From contig NZ_CP020919.1 of the NCBI RefSeq assembly GCF_003076475.1, positions 3,968,001-4,032,000 on the forward strand: a stretch of 64,000 nt of DNA, in the 5' to 3' direction. The translations under genes were made by a program, and so were the position numbers. Positions 8,585 through 16,818 of this stretch are shown here, piece after piece. Source of the DNA: Flavobacterium kingsejongi. Its GTDB lineage: Bacteria > Bacteroidota > Bacteroidia > Flavobacteriales > Flavobacteriaceae. Each line of letters begins with the position of its first letter. Position 1 is the first letter of the stretch. The notes under the pieces are model-generated. The model did not search any database and had not been told where the DNA came from. It was given only the letters and a program-made list of their open reading frames with translations.

Positions 8585-9997
8585 ATGAAAATCCAACAAA
8601 TATATACCGGATGTATTGCACAGGCAGCTTACTATCTTGAAAGTGATGGAGAAGCCGCTATATTTGACCCGCTACGGGAAGTGCAATCGTATATTGATAC
8701 GGCAGCCAAAGACAATGCCCGTATCAAATACATCTTTGAAACCCATTTCCACGCCGATTTCGTTTCGGGCCATTTGGATCTTGCAGCCAAAACGGGTGCA
8801 GCTATTGTATACGGACCAAATGCCAAACCTGCTTTTGAAACCATTATTGCAACAGACAATCAGGAATTTAAAGTAGGCCGTTATACGGTAAAAGCGATCC
8901 ACACACCGGGACATACTATGGAAAGTACCTGTTACCTTTTGTCCGATGAACAAAACATCCCGTATGGTATAATTACAGGTGATACTTTATTTATAGGCGA
9001 TGTAGGCCGTCCCGATCTGGCACAGGATTTTTCTAATGGCCTGACTCAGGAAAAGCTCGCTGCTCATTTATTTGATTCCCTGCGCAATAAAATCATGCCT
9101 TTGCCCAATGACCTTATTGTATTCCCAAGCCATGGTGCCGGGAGTGCCTGTGGAAAAAATATGAGTAAGGAAACTACAGATACCTTAGGGAATCAGAAAA
9201 AAGTGAATTATGCCCTTCGCCCAGATATGACCCGTGAGGAATTCACTAAAGAGTTATTGGATGGACTTGGGGCGCCTCCCGCCTATTTCCCTCAAAATGT
9301 GAGCCTGAATATCAATGGTTATGACAGTCTCGATACGGTAATTTCAAAAGGTAAAATTGCGCTGGAGCCTAAAGAGTTTGAAGCTTTGGCAAATGAATCG
9401 GGTGCGATCATCCTGGATGTACGCCCTGAAGGTGATTTTGTAAAAGAACACATTCCAAATTCCATTTTTATCGGCCTGAATGGTGGTTTTGCCCCTTGGG
9501 TTGGTGCACTTATCAAAGATGTCAATCAGCCGCTTTTGCTGGTGATTCCGGAAGGAAAAGAAGAAGAAGCCATTACCCGACTGGCGAGAGTCGGTTTTGA
9601 TCATTCTTTGGGCTACCTCAACGGTGGCTTGGACAATTGGAAAAAATCTGGCCTCGAAACCGATTATATAGTGTCCGTAGGGCCGAAGCAGTTTGTTGAT
9701 GATGTAGCACAGAATAATTTGCCTGTAGTTGATGCCCGCAAACCCGGAGAATTTTCTGCAGAGCATGTGGAAAATGCCCTGAACATTCCACTTGATTTTG
9801 TAAATGAGCATTTACACGAAATTCCACAGGGTCAGGATTTCTACCTCCATTGTGCTGGTGGCTACCGTTCTGTTATTATGGCATCGATTCTAAAATCAAG
9901 AGGCTACCATAATATCATCAATGTTGAAAAAGGAATTAGTGGAATCCGCAATGAAGGAATGCCATTGACCCAATTCGTTTGCCCGTCAGGTTCTTAA
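8585..9997 (+). CDS. MBL-fold hydrolase with two rhodanese domains (persulfide dioxygenase-like)
   Basis: 470 residues. N-terminal metallo-beta-lactamase domain (1-250) with THFHADF (His54, His56, Asp58), SGH63, HTPGH110 and GDTLF (Asp133) plus the GRPDLA motif found in ETHE1/CstB-like persulfide dioxygenases. Then rhodanese domain 1 (about 265-350), which lacks a catalytic cysteine, and rhodanese domain 2 (about 365-460) with Cys423 in the active loop HCAGGYRS. Such fusions oxidise or transfer sulfane sulfur from glutathione or other low-molecular-weight persulfides in the cytoplasm. The TauE/SafE permease nearby could export the sulfite formed. The exact reaction (dioxygenase or hydrolase) is not settled by sequence alone. 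Confidence 0.88.
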   Translation: MKIQQIYTGCIAQAAYYLESDGEAAIFDPLREVQSYIDTAAKDNARIKYIFETHFHADFVSGHLDLAAKTGAAIVYGPNAKPAFETIIATDNQEFKVGRYTVKAIHTPGHTMESTCYLLSDEQNIPYGIITGDTLFIGDVGRPDLAQDFSNGLTQEKLAAHLFDSLRNKIMPLPNDLIVFPSHGAGSACGKNMSKETTDTLGNQKKVNYALRPDMTREEFTKELLDGLGAPPAYFPQNVSLNINGYDSLDTVISKGKIALEPKEFEALANESGAIILDVRPEGDFVKEHIPNSIFIGLNGGFAPWVGALIKDVNQPLLLVIPEGKEEEAITRLARVGFDHSLGYLNGGLDNWKKSGLETDYIVSVGPKQFVDDVAQNNLPVVDARKPGEFSAEHVENALNIPLDFVNEHLHEIPQGQDFYLHCAGGYRSVIMASILKSRGYHNIINVEKGISGIRNEGMPLTQFVCPSGS

Positions 9998-10134
9998 ACA
10001 CTATTAGAGAATATCCTGAATTTATCATAATACTGAAAAATAGTCCTAAATAATAACAAAAAATTAGATTTAAAAGTAGTTAATCCATCATAATTTTAAA
10101 TACTTTTGCTCTCTAAATTAACTTATAGTAAAAA

Positions 10135-11262
10135 ATGAAAAAATTTCTTTTGTTCGCTTCTGTTGCAGCAGTATTAGTATCGTGCAATAAAACTGAAAAT
10201 GCGTATGTAATTTCAGGAACAGTAGCTGGTGTTGAAAATGGTGTAAATGTTATTCTTGAAAAACAAGGAGACCTGGGACAATTAGTTCCTGTGGATACCG
10301 TAAAAGTTGAAAATGGAAAATTTAAATTTGAAGGTTCAGCAAAAGAACCAGAATTTCATTTAATCCAGGTTGGTGCTGTACAAGGTAAAGTTCCTTTGAT
10401 CCTTGAAAATGGTGAAATCAATGTAGTGGTTTATAAAGATAGTGTGCGTGCAAGTAAAATTAGCGGTACATATAATAATGATGAATTTGTAGCTTTCAAC
10501 AAACAAGGCGAAAAGATTCAAAAGAAAATGATGGAGTTTCAACAAGCTAATATGGCTGTAATGACTGAAGCACAGAAATCAAACGATACTGTAGCCATCA
10601 ATAAATTAAGAAAAGAATTCAATGGTTTCCAAAAAGAAATGCTGGACCAGTCTGATAAATATGTAGAAAGCCACCCAAAATCCTTCATCTCTGTATTGTT
10701 GATCGATGGTTTCCTGGGGCAGCCTGATGCAGACCTGGTTAAGATAAAAAAATATTTCAATGCGCTTTCTTCTGACCTGAAAGCCACTAAACCTGGTAAA
10801 GCGATTCAGGAAAAACTGGATAAAGTACAAGCTGTAGTAGTAGGCCAAATGGCTCCTGACTTCTCTGCTCCTACTCCAGAAGGAAAAACAGTATCCCTGA
10901 AAGAATCATTGGGTAAAGTTACAATCATTGATTTCTGGGCTTCCTGGTGTGCACCATGTCGTGCTGAAAATCCAAACGTTGTAGCACTTTACAATGAATT
11001 CCATGATAAAGGCCTAAACATCATCGGTGTTTCTTTAGATAAAGAAGGTGATGCTGAAAAATGGAAACAAGCTATTGCCGCTGATAAATTAACCTGGACA
11101 CAGGTTTCAAACCTTAAATTCTGGCAGGATCCTATTGCTGTTAAATACAACATCCAAACGATCCCACAAATGTTCATCCTGGATGCAAGTGGTAAAATCG
11201 TAGGAAAAGACCTTAGAGGAGAAGCGCTAAAAGCGAAAGTAAAAGAACTTTTAGGCGCTTAA
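10135..11262 (+). CDS. TlpA-like thioredoxin lipoprotein with DUF4369 domain
   Basis: 375 residues. The start MKKFLLFASVAAVLVSCNK has a lipobox (LVSC), so the protein is anchored in a membrane facing the periplasm. An N-terminal DUF4369 beta domain (about 25-125, ISGTVAGVENGVNVIL) is followed by a helical linker and a thioredoxin domain (about 235-375) with the active site WASWCAPC (Cys272, Cys275) and the cis-proline TIPQ. TlpA/ResA-type proteins reduce disulfides of exported proteins such as cytochromes. It is a single-gene unit with its own terminator. Confidence 0.92.
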   Translation: MKKFLLFASVAAVLVSCNKTENAYVISGTVAGVENGVNVILEKQGDLGQLVPVDTVKVENGKFKFEGSAKEPEFHLIQVGAVQGKVPLILENGEINVVVYKDSVRASKISGTYNNDEFVAFNKQGEKIQKKMMEFQQANMAVMTEAQKSNDTVAINKLRKEFNGFQKEMLDQSDKYVESHPKSFISVLLIDGFLGQPDADLVKIKKYFNALSSDLKATKPGKAIQEKLDKVQAVVVGQMAPDFSAPTPEGKTVSLKESLGKVTIIDFWASWCAPCRAENPNVVALYNEFHDKGLNIIGVSLDKEGDAEKWKQAIAADKLTWTQVSNLKFWQDPIAVKYNIQTIPQMFILDASGKIVGKDLRGEALKAKVKELLGA

Positions 11263-11286
11263 TTCCTACCGGACACATACAATTTC

Positions 11287-11313
11287 AAAAAATCTCCTCC
11301 GGGAGATTTTTTT
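11287..11313 (+). terminator. Rho-independent terminator of the TlpA-like gene
   Basis: Stem AAAAAATCTCC (11287-11297) with GGAGATTTTTT (11302-11312), loop TCCG, followed by T-rich sequence. Confidence 0.88.
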
Positions 11314-11368
11314 ATTTTATTCAAAACCAATACATTAAAAAAAACCTTAAAATTATCTTCTGAAATTG

Positions 11369-11399
11369 TTTGTATACTAAAAAAACAGTCCTATATTTG
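11369..11399 (+). promoter_or_regulatory. Promoter of tRNA-Tyr
   Basis: TTTG at 11369-11372 and TATATTTG at 11392-11399, 19 bases apart, match the Bacteroidetes consensus TTTG-N19-TAnnTTTG. Transcription would start about 30 bases before the tRNA. Confidence 0.75.
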
Positions 11400-11438
11400 C
11401 ACTCGTTGAACGGAAAAGCTCAGGCTTTTCAGAGGATC

Positions 11439-11519
11439 GGGGAGATACTCAAGCGGCCAACGAGGGCAGACTGTAAATCTGCTGTGAAAACTTCGCAGGT
11501 TCGAATCCTGCTCTCCCCA
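11439..11519 (+). tRNA. tRNA-Tyr (anticodon GTA)
   Basis: The 7-bp acceptor stem GGGGAGA pairs with TCTCCCC (11512-11518), discriminator A at 11519, CCA not encoded. The anticodon stem AGACT/ATCTG region carries GTA at 11473-11475. A long variable arm (class II) fits tRNA-Tyr, and the T arm is GCAGGTTCGAATCCTGC. A promoter lies upstream and a hairpin terminator downstream. Confidence 0.97.
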
Positions 11520-11521
11520 CG

Positions 11522-11551
11522 AAAATCTGGACATTGTCCAGGTTTTTTTTT
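11522..11551 (+). terminator. Rho-independent terminator after tRNA-Tyr
   Basis: Stem CTGGAC (11527-11532) with GTCCAG (11536-11541), loop ATT, followed by a run of nine T. Confidence 0.85.
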
Positions 11552-11604
11552 GCCCTGTTTTCTCCTGACCGAATGCTCCAATACAACACATTAATATAGC
11601 AACT

Positions 11605-11642
11605 AAAAAAGAGCCTCCAAAACGTAGTTTTGAAGGCTCTTC
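11605..11642 (-). terminator. Rho-independent terminator of the SIMPL gene
   Basis: Long stem AAGAGCCTCCAAAAC / GTTTTGAAGGCTCTT with one mismatch, loop GTA. The T-run (complement of the A-run at 11605-11610) lies on the minus-strand 3' side, so it ends transcription of the SIMPL-domain gene. Confidence 0.8.
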
Positions 11643-11692
11643 AAGAATTAGATCATCCGTAGGCTTAACACCCGGGATATTGACTTATTTGC

Positions 11693-12379
11693 TTATTCCA
11701 GCATAAAACTGATACTTACATTGGAAGTAATTTCAATCTCGCCAATGGCTAATGTTTCCGGAGCCATATCAGCACTTCCAGCATTCATTTTCATAGCTGA
11801 CATCATTGGACGTGGATAGTAAGGCTGTGTATTATCGGAAACCAAAACTGCTTTCCCTACTCTTTGCCCTAAAGCTGTTGCATAATCATTCGCTTTTAGC
11901 TTGGCATCAGCTACTGCTTTCACACGTGCTTCCGATTCATATTGCGCCAGTTTTGTTGATTTAAACTCTACTCCCTGGATGTTATTGATCCCTGAATCTA
12001 CCAATCCGGTCATCAGTACATCATACCCTTTCAGGTCTTTCAAGGTAATTGCAATCGTTTGTGAAGCCGAATAATTGTATTTCTTTTTATCGTAATCGTA
12101 GTTCTTATTCAGGCTTACACGTTGCGTTTGGTAATCAGCCTCCGCTATTTTTGACTTTTTAAGGAATTTGATCACCGCATCAATGGCCATATCATTTTTC
12201 TTCTTCACCTCTGTAGCGTCAGCACCACTGTTTTCTACTCCTACCGTGATAATAGCAAAATCAGGTGCTACTTTAACCTTACCTTCACCAGCTACACTGA
12301 TTTGTGGTACTAATTTGTGATCCTGAGCATTGGCTAAGGTTGATGTTGCTGCGAATAAAATAAAGACTAATTTTTTCAT
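11693..12379 (-). CDS. SIMPL (DUF541) domain-containing exported protein
   Basis: 228 residues. The start at 12379 is chosen because MKKLVFILFAATSTLANAQ is a clean signal peptide; an in-frame ATG further upstream (12448) would add 23 hydrophilic residues. The mature part follows the SIMPL/DUF541 pattern: PQISVAGEGKVKVAPDFAIITVGVE, long central helix, QTIAITLKDLKGYDVLMTGLVDSGINNI, KAVADAKLKANDYATALGQ. Proteins of this family (BP26, YggE) are periplasmic and linked to oxidative stress tolerance or channel-like oligomers; no catalytic activity is established. It follows the rhomboid gene by 68 bases on the same strand and may be co-transcribed. Confidence 0.9.
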   Translation of the reverse strand: MKKLVFILFAATSTLANAQDHKLVPQISVAGEGKVKVAPDFAIITVGVENSGADATEVKKKNDMAIDAVIKFLKKSKIAEADYQTQRVSLNKNYDYDKKKYNYSASQTIAITLKDLKGYDVLMTGLVDSGINNIQGVEFKSTKLAQYESEARVKAVADAKLKANDYATALGQRVGKAVLVSDNTQPYYPRPMMSAMKMNAGSADMAPETLAIGEIEITSNVSISFMLE

Positions 12380-12447
12380 AATTTGATTTGTTAGATTTGT
12401 TTTCATTTTTACAATGTATTTTCTGTCATAAAGCAAAAGGTATGCCA

Positions 12448-13086
12448 CTATAGTTTACCCGCTTTTTCAAGTACAAACAACAGCACGATGGGAATAGCCA
12501 GCAAAACAACCATTAATGTGTTTTCTGTAAACATTTCCGGCACTCTTGCCAGTGTGATGAGATATCCGGCTATCGCACCTCCAAAATGCGCTGTATGCCC
12601 TATATTATCGCGCTTCGCCCGCATTCCGTAGATAGAATATAATAAATACCCAATACCAAAGACATAGGCTGGAACCGGAATTATAAAATACAATCCCAAA
12701 GTCATATCTGGCCGTAATAAAATAGCAGCATATAAAATGCCTGTCACAGCACCCGAAGCTCCGATGGCGCGATAGCCGTAATTATTCTTATGGAAATAAT
12801 AGGTCAACAGGCTTCCTGCTAATAAACTGGCAGCATAAATGAGTAAGAAATAAAAATTACCCAAATAAGCAATTACTACAGGAGCAAAGAAATATAGCGT
12901 AAGCATATTAAATGCCAGGTGCATGATATCGGCATGCAAAAAAGCTGAAGAAAACATCCGGATCTGATCTCCGGCACGTATACTCCCAATATGAAACTCA
13001 TACTTTCGGAAAAAAGCCGGATCGGTAAACCCCTTATAACTGACTATACAAGTTAATACAATAATGCTGATTAAAAAAATATCCAT
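12448..13086 (-). CDS. Rhomboid family intramembrane serine protease
   Basis: 212 residues with about six membrane helices. The catalytic dyad is visible: Ser111 in GASGAVTG and His167 in HTAHFGGAIAG. The HLAFNML segment in helix 2 provides the conserved His/Asn that stabilises the oxyanion. Rhomboids cleave substrates within or next to their transmembrane helices; the substrate is unknown here. The length is close to the minimal six-helix bacterial type. It is transcribed toward the SIMPL gene. Confidence 0.92.
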   Translation of the reverse strand: MDIFLISIIVLTCIVSYKGFTDPAFFRKYEFHIGSIRAGDQIRMFSSAFLHADIMHLAFNMLTLYFFAPVVIAYLGNFYFLLIYAASLLAGSLLTYYFHKNNYGYRAIGASGAVTGILYAAILLRPDMTLGLYFIIPVPAYVFGIGYLLYSIYGMRAKRDNIGHTAHFGGAIAGYLITLARVPEMFTENTLMVVLLAIPIVLLFVLEKAGKL

Positions 13087-13190
13087 AAAAAGATTTTAAG
13101 TAGCAAAAATAACCATTCCCCGGGCATATTGAGTTAGCGAAAGAATAAATTATACGAAAAACCAGAATTCTTTTTTAGAATAATAAAAAG

Positions 13191-13198
13191 TATATTTG
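13191..13198 (+). promoter_or_regulatory. -7 element (TATATTTG) of the acyltransferase gene
   Basis: TATATTTG matches TAnnTTTG and ends 14 bases before the start codon, implying a short leader. No convincing TTG partner was identified. Confidence 0.45.
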
Positions 13199-13212
13199 TA
13201 AAAAAATCTATA

Positions 13213-14106
13213 ATGCAATTATTCGTATTTATACTTGTTTATCCAATCTTGTGGTGCATTTCGATTCTGCCTTTTAGGATACTTTATTTTTTTTCTGATA
13301 TTATCTATTTCATTGTATATCATATTGTGGGCTATCGTAAAGAAACCGTACGTGAAAACATGGCTATAGCACTCCCCCACCTGACAGATGAAGAACGTAA
13401 AATCGTAGAACAGAAATTCTACCACCACTTTTGTGATACATTCCTGGAAATGATCAAAACCATGACAATTTCAGAAAAGGAAATAAAAAAACGCTTTGTA
13501 TTTGACAACCTTGAAATCATTGAAGAAATTGAGGCAAAAGGCAAAAGCATTATTCTCATGTGCGGCCATTATGCCAGTTACGAATGGTTATTGCTCATGA
13601 ACAAATACATCTCATTCCAGGGCTTTGGGATCTACAAACGCATTTATAATAAATACTTCGACCGGTTGGTCCGAAGGATCAGGGGTAAGTTTGATGCCAC
13701 ATTAATTGATGCAAAAGAGGCCGCATTAAAAATGAAAGAAAACCAGCAAAAAGGTATTTTAGGATATTATGGCTTTATCAGCGATCAATCGCCAAAACTA
13801 CACCGTACCAACCATTATACTAAATTCTTCGGTGTGGAAGTACCAGTACATACCGGTGCAGAACTATTGGCAAAAAAGCTGGATATGAATATCATGTTCG
13901 TAAAAGGCGAAAAAGTAAAAAGAGGCTATTACAAAGCTAACTTCATCAAATACATTGACGAGCCCAAAACAATACCGAATTACCAGATTACTGATTGTTT
14001 TATAAAACTACTGGAACAGCAAATAATTGAAGCTCCCGAATATTACCTGTGGACACACAAAAGATTCAAGCACCGCAGGGATCCGGTAACCACACAAGCT
14101 TCTTAA
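13213..14106 (+). CDS. LpxL/HtrB-type lysophospholipid/lipid A acyltransferase
   Basis: 297 residues. An N-terminal membrane helix (LFVFILVYPILWCISILPF) precedes the acyltransferase domain of the lipid A biosynthesis family. Motifs: ETVRENMAIALPHLT, the HxxxxD/E-like GHYASYEW near residue 119 (His-X4-Glu), and FISDQSPK near residue 196. The enzyme probably adds a secondary acyl chain to lipid A on the inner face of the inner membrane, or acylates ornithine/aminolipids, since Bacteroidetes have paralogues with both roles. It is a single gene ending at a strong terminator. Confidence 0.88.
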   Translation: MQLFVFILVYPILWCISILPFRILYFFSDIIYFIVYHIVGYRKETVRENMAIALPHLTDEERKIVEQKFYHHFCDTFLEMIKTMTISEKEIKKRFVFDNLEIIEEIEAKGKSIILMCGHYASYEWLLLMNKYISFQGFGIYKRIYNKYFDRLVRRIRGKFDATLIDAKEAALKMKENQQKGILGYYGFISDQSPKLHRTNHYTKFFGVEVPVHTGAELLAKKLDMNIMFVKGEKVKRGYYKANFIKYIDEPKTIPNYQITDCFIKLLEQQIIEAPEYYLWTHKRFKHRRDPVTTQAS

Positions 14107-14109
14107 AAA

Positions 14110-14147
14110 CAAAAAAGAGGGAACTCATATCGGTTCCCTCTTTTTTG
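14110..14147. terminator. Bidirectional rho-independent terminator
   Basis: A stem of about 15 bp (CAAAAAAGAGGGAAC with GTTCCCTCTTTTTTG), loop of 8 bases. It lies between the converging acyltransferase and PLP-enzyme genes and has A and T tracts on both sides. Confidence 0.92.
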
Positions 14148-14157
14148 TTGCTCTTTA

Positions 14158-15651
14158 TTATTGAAACCACTGCTTTACCATATCAGCCTCAAATGTTCCG
14201 GCGTTTTTATGGATAAATTCATTGGATATTTTATTATAAGAATAATCTGCAGCCCATTCTTTATGATTTGCTGCAAGGGCTTTCAGGCTTTCACAAACAA
14301 ACTGAATTTCTTCATTCGTTGTTGTAGGATGGATGGACATCCGGATCCAACCTGGTTTTTGCATCAGGTCACCGGAATCAATCCTGCAGGTCAGGTCATT
14401 GGAAGTGGCCTGGTCTACGTGTAACAAATAATGTCCATACGTACCGGCACAACTGCATCCACCGCGTGTTTGTATACCGAATTTGTCGTTTAGGATTTTA
14501 ACGCCAAGATTAAAATGCAATTCTTCAATAAAAAAAGAAATCACACCCAGTCGGCTTTGGTGTAGCGGCGCCAATATATTCAGGTTGTCCACAGGTTCCA
14601 GTTCCGAAAAAACATAATCAATGATTTCTTTTTCACGTTCGAGGATATTTGCTACACCCATTTTTTCTTTAAGCTGTACGGCCAATGCTGTTTTGATCAC
14701 CTGCAAAAATCCCGGGGTTCCCCCATCTTCGCGATCTTCGATATTGGTGACATATTTATGTTCTCCCCACGGATTGGTCCAGCTTACTGTTCCACCTCCC
14801 GGACAGTCGGGAATCATATTCTTGTACAGTTTTTTATTGAAAATCAGAACCCCTGATGTTCCCGGGCCTCCCAAAAATTTATGCGGAGAGAAGAAAATAG
14901 CATCCAGATAGGCTTCCGGATTTTCGGGATGCATGTCTACTGCCACATAAGGCGCCGAACAAGCAAAATCCACAAAGCAAACCCCGTTATGGCGGTGCAT
15001 TAACTCAGCTACCTTATAATAGGGTGTTTTGATTCCTGTCACATTCGAACAGGCAGTAATCGAAGCAATCTTCAGCGTACAATCTTTGTATTTATCCAAT
15101 AGTTTTTCCAGGCTTTCCAAGCAAAGCAATCCTTTTTCACAAGCCGGGATTACCTCAACCCGGGCAATCGTTTCCAGCCAGGATGTTTGATTGGAATGGT
15201 GTTCCATGTGGGAAATGAACACTACCGGTTTTTTTTCTTCCGGTACTATGGTAAATTCCTTTAAATTTTCCGGAACCTTAAGTCCCAAGATGCGTTGAAA
15301 TTTATTAATAACACCGGTCATTCCTGTACCATCTGTAATAAGGACGTCATCTTCACTGGCATTGACATGGTGTTTGATAATGTGCCTGGCTTTATGATAG
15401 GCCATTGTCATCACGGTACCGGAGATAGTCGTTTCCGTATGTGTATTGGCTACGAATGGGCCAAATTGATTTATAATTTTCTCTTCAATCGGCCGATAGA
15501 GCCTTCCACTCGCTGTCCAGTCTGTATAAACAATTTTCTGTGTCCCAAAAGGAGATTCAAATTCCTGGTCAATTCCAATGATATTGGATCTGAATTGTTG
15601 GAAATACGTTTCTAACTTGGTTGGTATTACGGTACTTTCAGCTGTGTTCAT
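14158..15651 (-). CDS. Aminotransferase class V PLP enzyme (cysteine desulfurase-like)
   Basis: 497 residues. Class V (NifS/SufS-like) fold: YTDWTASGRLYRPIE start, TDGTGMTG (PLP phosphate site), SHMEHHSNQTSW, ACSNVTG, VDFACSAPY with the PLP-binding Asp, and SPHKFLGGPGTSG with the Schiff-base Lys258. A GGCSCAG motif (Cys399, Cys401) lies where SufS/IscS have their catalytic cysteine loop. The protein is longer than standard SufS (about 406) and belongs to a clade with extended ends whose substrate is not fixed; sulfur mobilisation from cysteine or a related lyase reaction is likely. It is a single-gene unit. Confidence 0.83.
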   Translation of the reverse strand: MNTAESTVIPTKLETYFQQFRSNIIGIDQEFESPFGTQKIVYTDWTASGRLYRPIEEKIINQFGPFVANTHTETTISGTVMTMAYHKARHIIKHHVNASEDDVLITDGTGMTGVINKFQRILGLKVPENLKEFTIVPEEKKPVVFISHMEHHSNQTSWLETIARVEVIPACEKGLLCLESLEKLLDKYKDCTLKIASITACSNVTGIKTPYYKVAELMHRHNGVCFVDFACSAPYVAVDMHPENPEAYLDAIFFSPHKFLGGPGTSGVLIFNKKLYKNMIPDCPGGGTVSWTNPWGEHKYVTNIEDREDGGTPGFLQVIKTALAVQLKEKMGVANILEREKEIIDYVFSELEPVDNLNILAPLHQSRLGVISFFIEELHFNLGVKILNDKFGIQTRGGCSCAGTYGHYLLHVDQATSNDLTCRIDSGDLMQKPGWIRMSIHPTTTNEEIQFVCESLKALAANHKEWAADYSYNKISNEFIHKNAGTFEADMVKQWFQ

Positions 15652-15896
15652 ACTATATTGATTTGTCGCAAATTTATGCTTTTTTATGGAAATGAAAATG
15701 TGTACCCCGATCTAATTATTGCGCTGCCTTTTATTTAACTAAAATTTACAATCCCAAACGCTGTAATCTTTTGGAAAGTTATTGGAAAAGAATTAGGTTT
15801 GAAAAACGTTTGAACTCAAAAAATAGAGCTCGATGAACTCTGTACACCAATAACCATTCAAAGTATAGCCTTAGCAGGGCAATTACATCCATAAGC

Positions 15897-16202
15897 ATGA
15901 CATTAGATTTCCATAGTATTAAAGACAAGAAATATTTATTCCGACTCGAAGACAGCCAGATTGCGTTACTTTCTGAAATATTCCAAATATTCCGACTGCG
16001 TTCGGGATTGTACATTGATCCGTATGGAGACGTGAAACTAAGCCTGGAATTGCAACGTTTACTATTACAGATTATTGATGAATACGTCGCTGCAACAGAC
16101 CTCAACGCCAATAAAGAAAAAACCTCAGCCATATTGGAGTTTAAAGGACTTATCCGGTATTTCACAGCCAAAAAAACGGATCTTTTAATTGTAGGCGATT
16201 AA
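15897..16202 (+). CDS. Hypothetical protein, first gene of a two-gene cassette
   Basis: 101 residues, soluble, no signal peptide. I do not recognise the family. It contains FRLEDSQIALLSEIFQIFR and GLYIDPYGDVKLSLELQRLL, then a helix ending in the EFKGLIRYF segment. An ORF on the opposite strand covers the same bases but has no family pattern. The stop codon is 10 bases before the start of the 201-aa gene, so the pair is very probably one transcript. The region upstream (15652-15896) is a 245-bp AT-rich gap. Small paired genes like this between housekeeping genes are often accessory, but no function can be claimed. Confidence 0.65.
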   Translation: MTLDFHSIKDKKYLFRLEDSQIALLSEIFQIFRLRSGLYIDPYGDVKLSLELQRLLLQIIDEYVAATDLNANKEKTSAILEFKGLIRYFTAKKTDLLIVGD

Positions 16203-16212
16203 AAAAAATACG

Positions 16213-16818
16213 ATGGACGCAATTACTATTTTAAAACATTTTGCAGAAGGAATTCTAACCGATCTGGAATTGGAGCTCCAATTGCAGGAGAACCCACAAA
16301 TGGAGGCCTGCCTTTCCAACCCGTCCCTTGATTGGCAGCATACTTATTTACAGCATACTACGCCTTATTTGTATTTGGCTGAAATGAATATTCAAACCCT
16401 TACAGGACGTTACGAAGCGCAGGCAATGATTCAATTGTTCCTGGAAAAATCAGGCATAAAAAGTATTGATTACAAAAAATACAGGGAAGATTATGAGCTT
16501 ATTTCCCGCGCTCAACCGAAATACGTTGATGCACCGCCCGCTTTTATTGAAAAACACATCCTTCCAAAAGAATCGGAGCATTCCAAAACAGCACAACAGC
16601 AATTGGTAAAAGAAAGGTTTGCAACACTTTTCAGGTTTCATGGCAAACCACCAAAATGGATCCAGAATCCTGCCTGGCCGATTGTAAATGAAAAGCCTTT
16701 ATTTTATCTGGGGGCATTGCCCATCAAAAACTGCGACTTATTTCACGATGATGGATGCCTCTATATATTCACTGACCCGGATACCGGATTAATGACTACC
16801 ATCCAGCAATGGTATTAG
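16213..16818 (+). CDS. Hypothetical protein, DUF1963/immunity-like C-terminal pattern
   Basis: 201 residues, soluble. The N-terminal half is helical (ILKHFAEGILTDLELELQL). The C-terminal part has a FRFHGKPPKWIQNPAWPI stretch, then PLFYLGALPIKN, and DGCLYIFTDPDTG, which recalls the W-Q-P-W-P and F-L-G-Q pattern of DUF1963/YwqG-like proteins and some predicted immunity proteins. It follows the 101-aa gene by 10 bases. Its last 4 bases overlap the stop of the convergent peptide deformylase gene, leaving no room for a terminator. Function unknown; immunity-like is only a resemblance. Confidence 0.68.
   Translation: MDAITILKHFAEGILTDLELELQLQENPQMEACLSNPSLDWQHTYLQHTTPYLYLAEMNIQTLTGRYEAQAMIQLFLEKSGIKSIDYKKYREDYELISRAQPKYVDAPPAFIEKHILPKESEHSKTAQQQLVKERFATLFRFHGKPPKWIQNPAWPIVNEKPLFYLGALPIKNCDLFHDDGCLYIFTDPDTGLMTTIQQWY

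Noticed and set aside
8616..9827. Several long open frames on both strands inside the MBL-rhodanese gene
   Set aside because: They lack domain patterns and are covered by a full-length gene with clear motifs.
15779..16171. A 130-aa open frame on the minus strand over the 101-aa gene
   Set aside because: It is rich in Ser, Arg and Leu with no family pattern, and the plus-strand frame fits an operon with the following gene at 10 bases.
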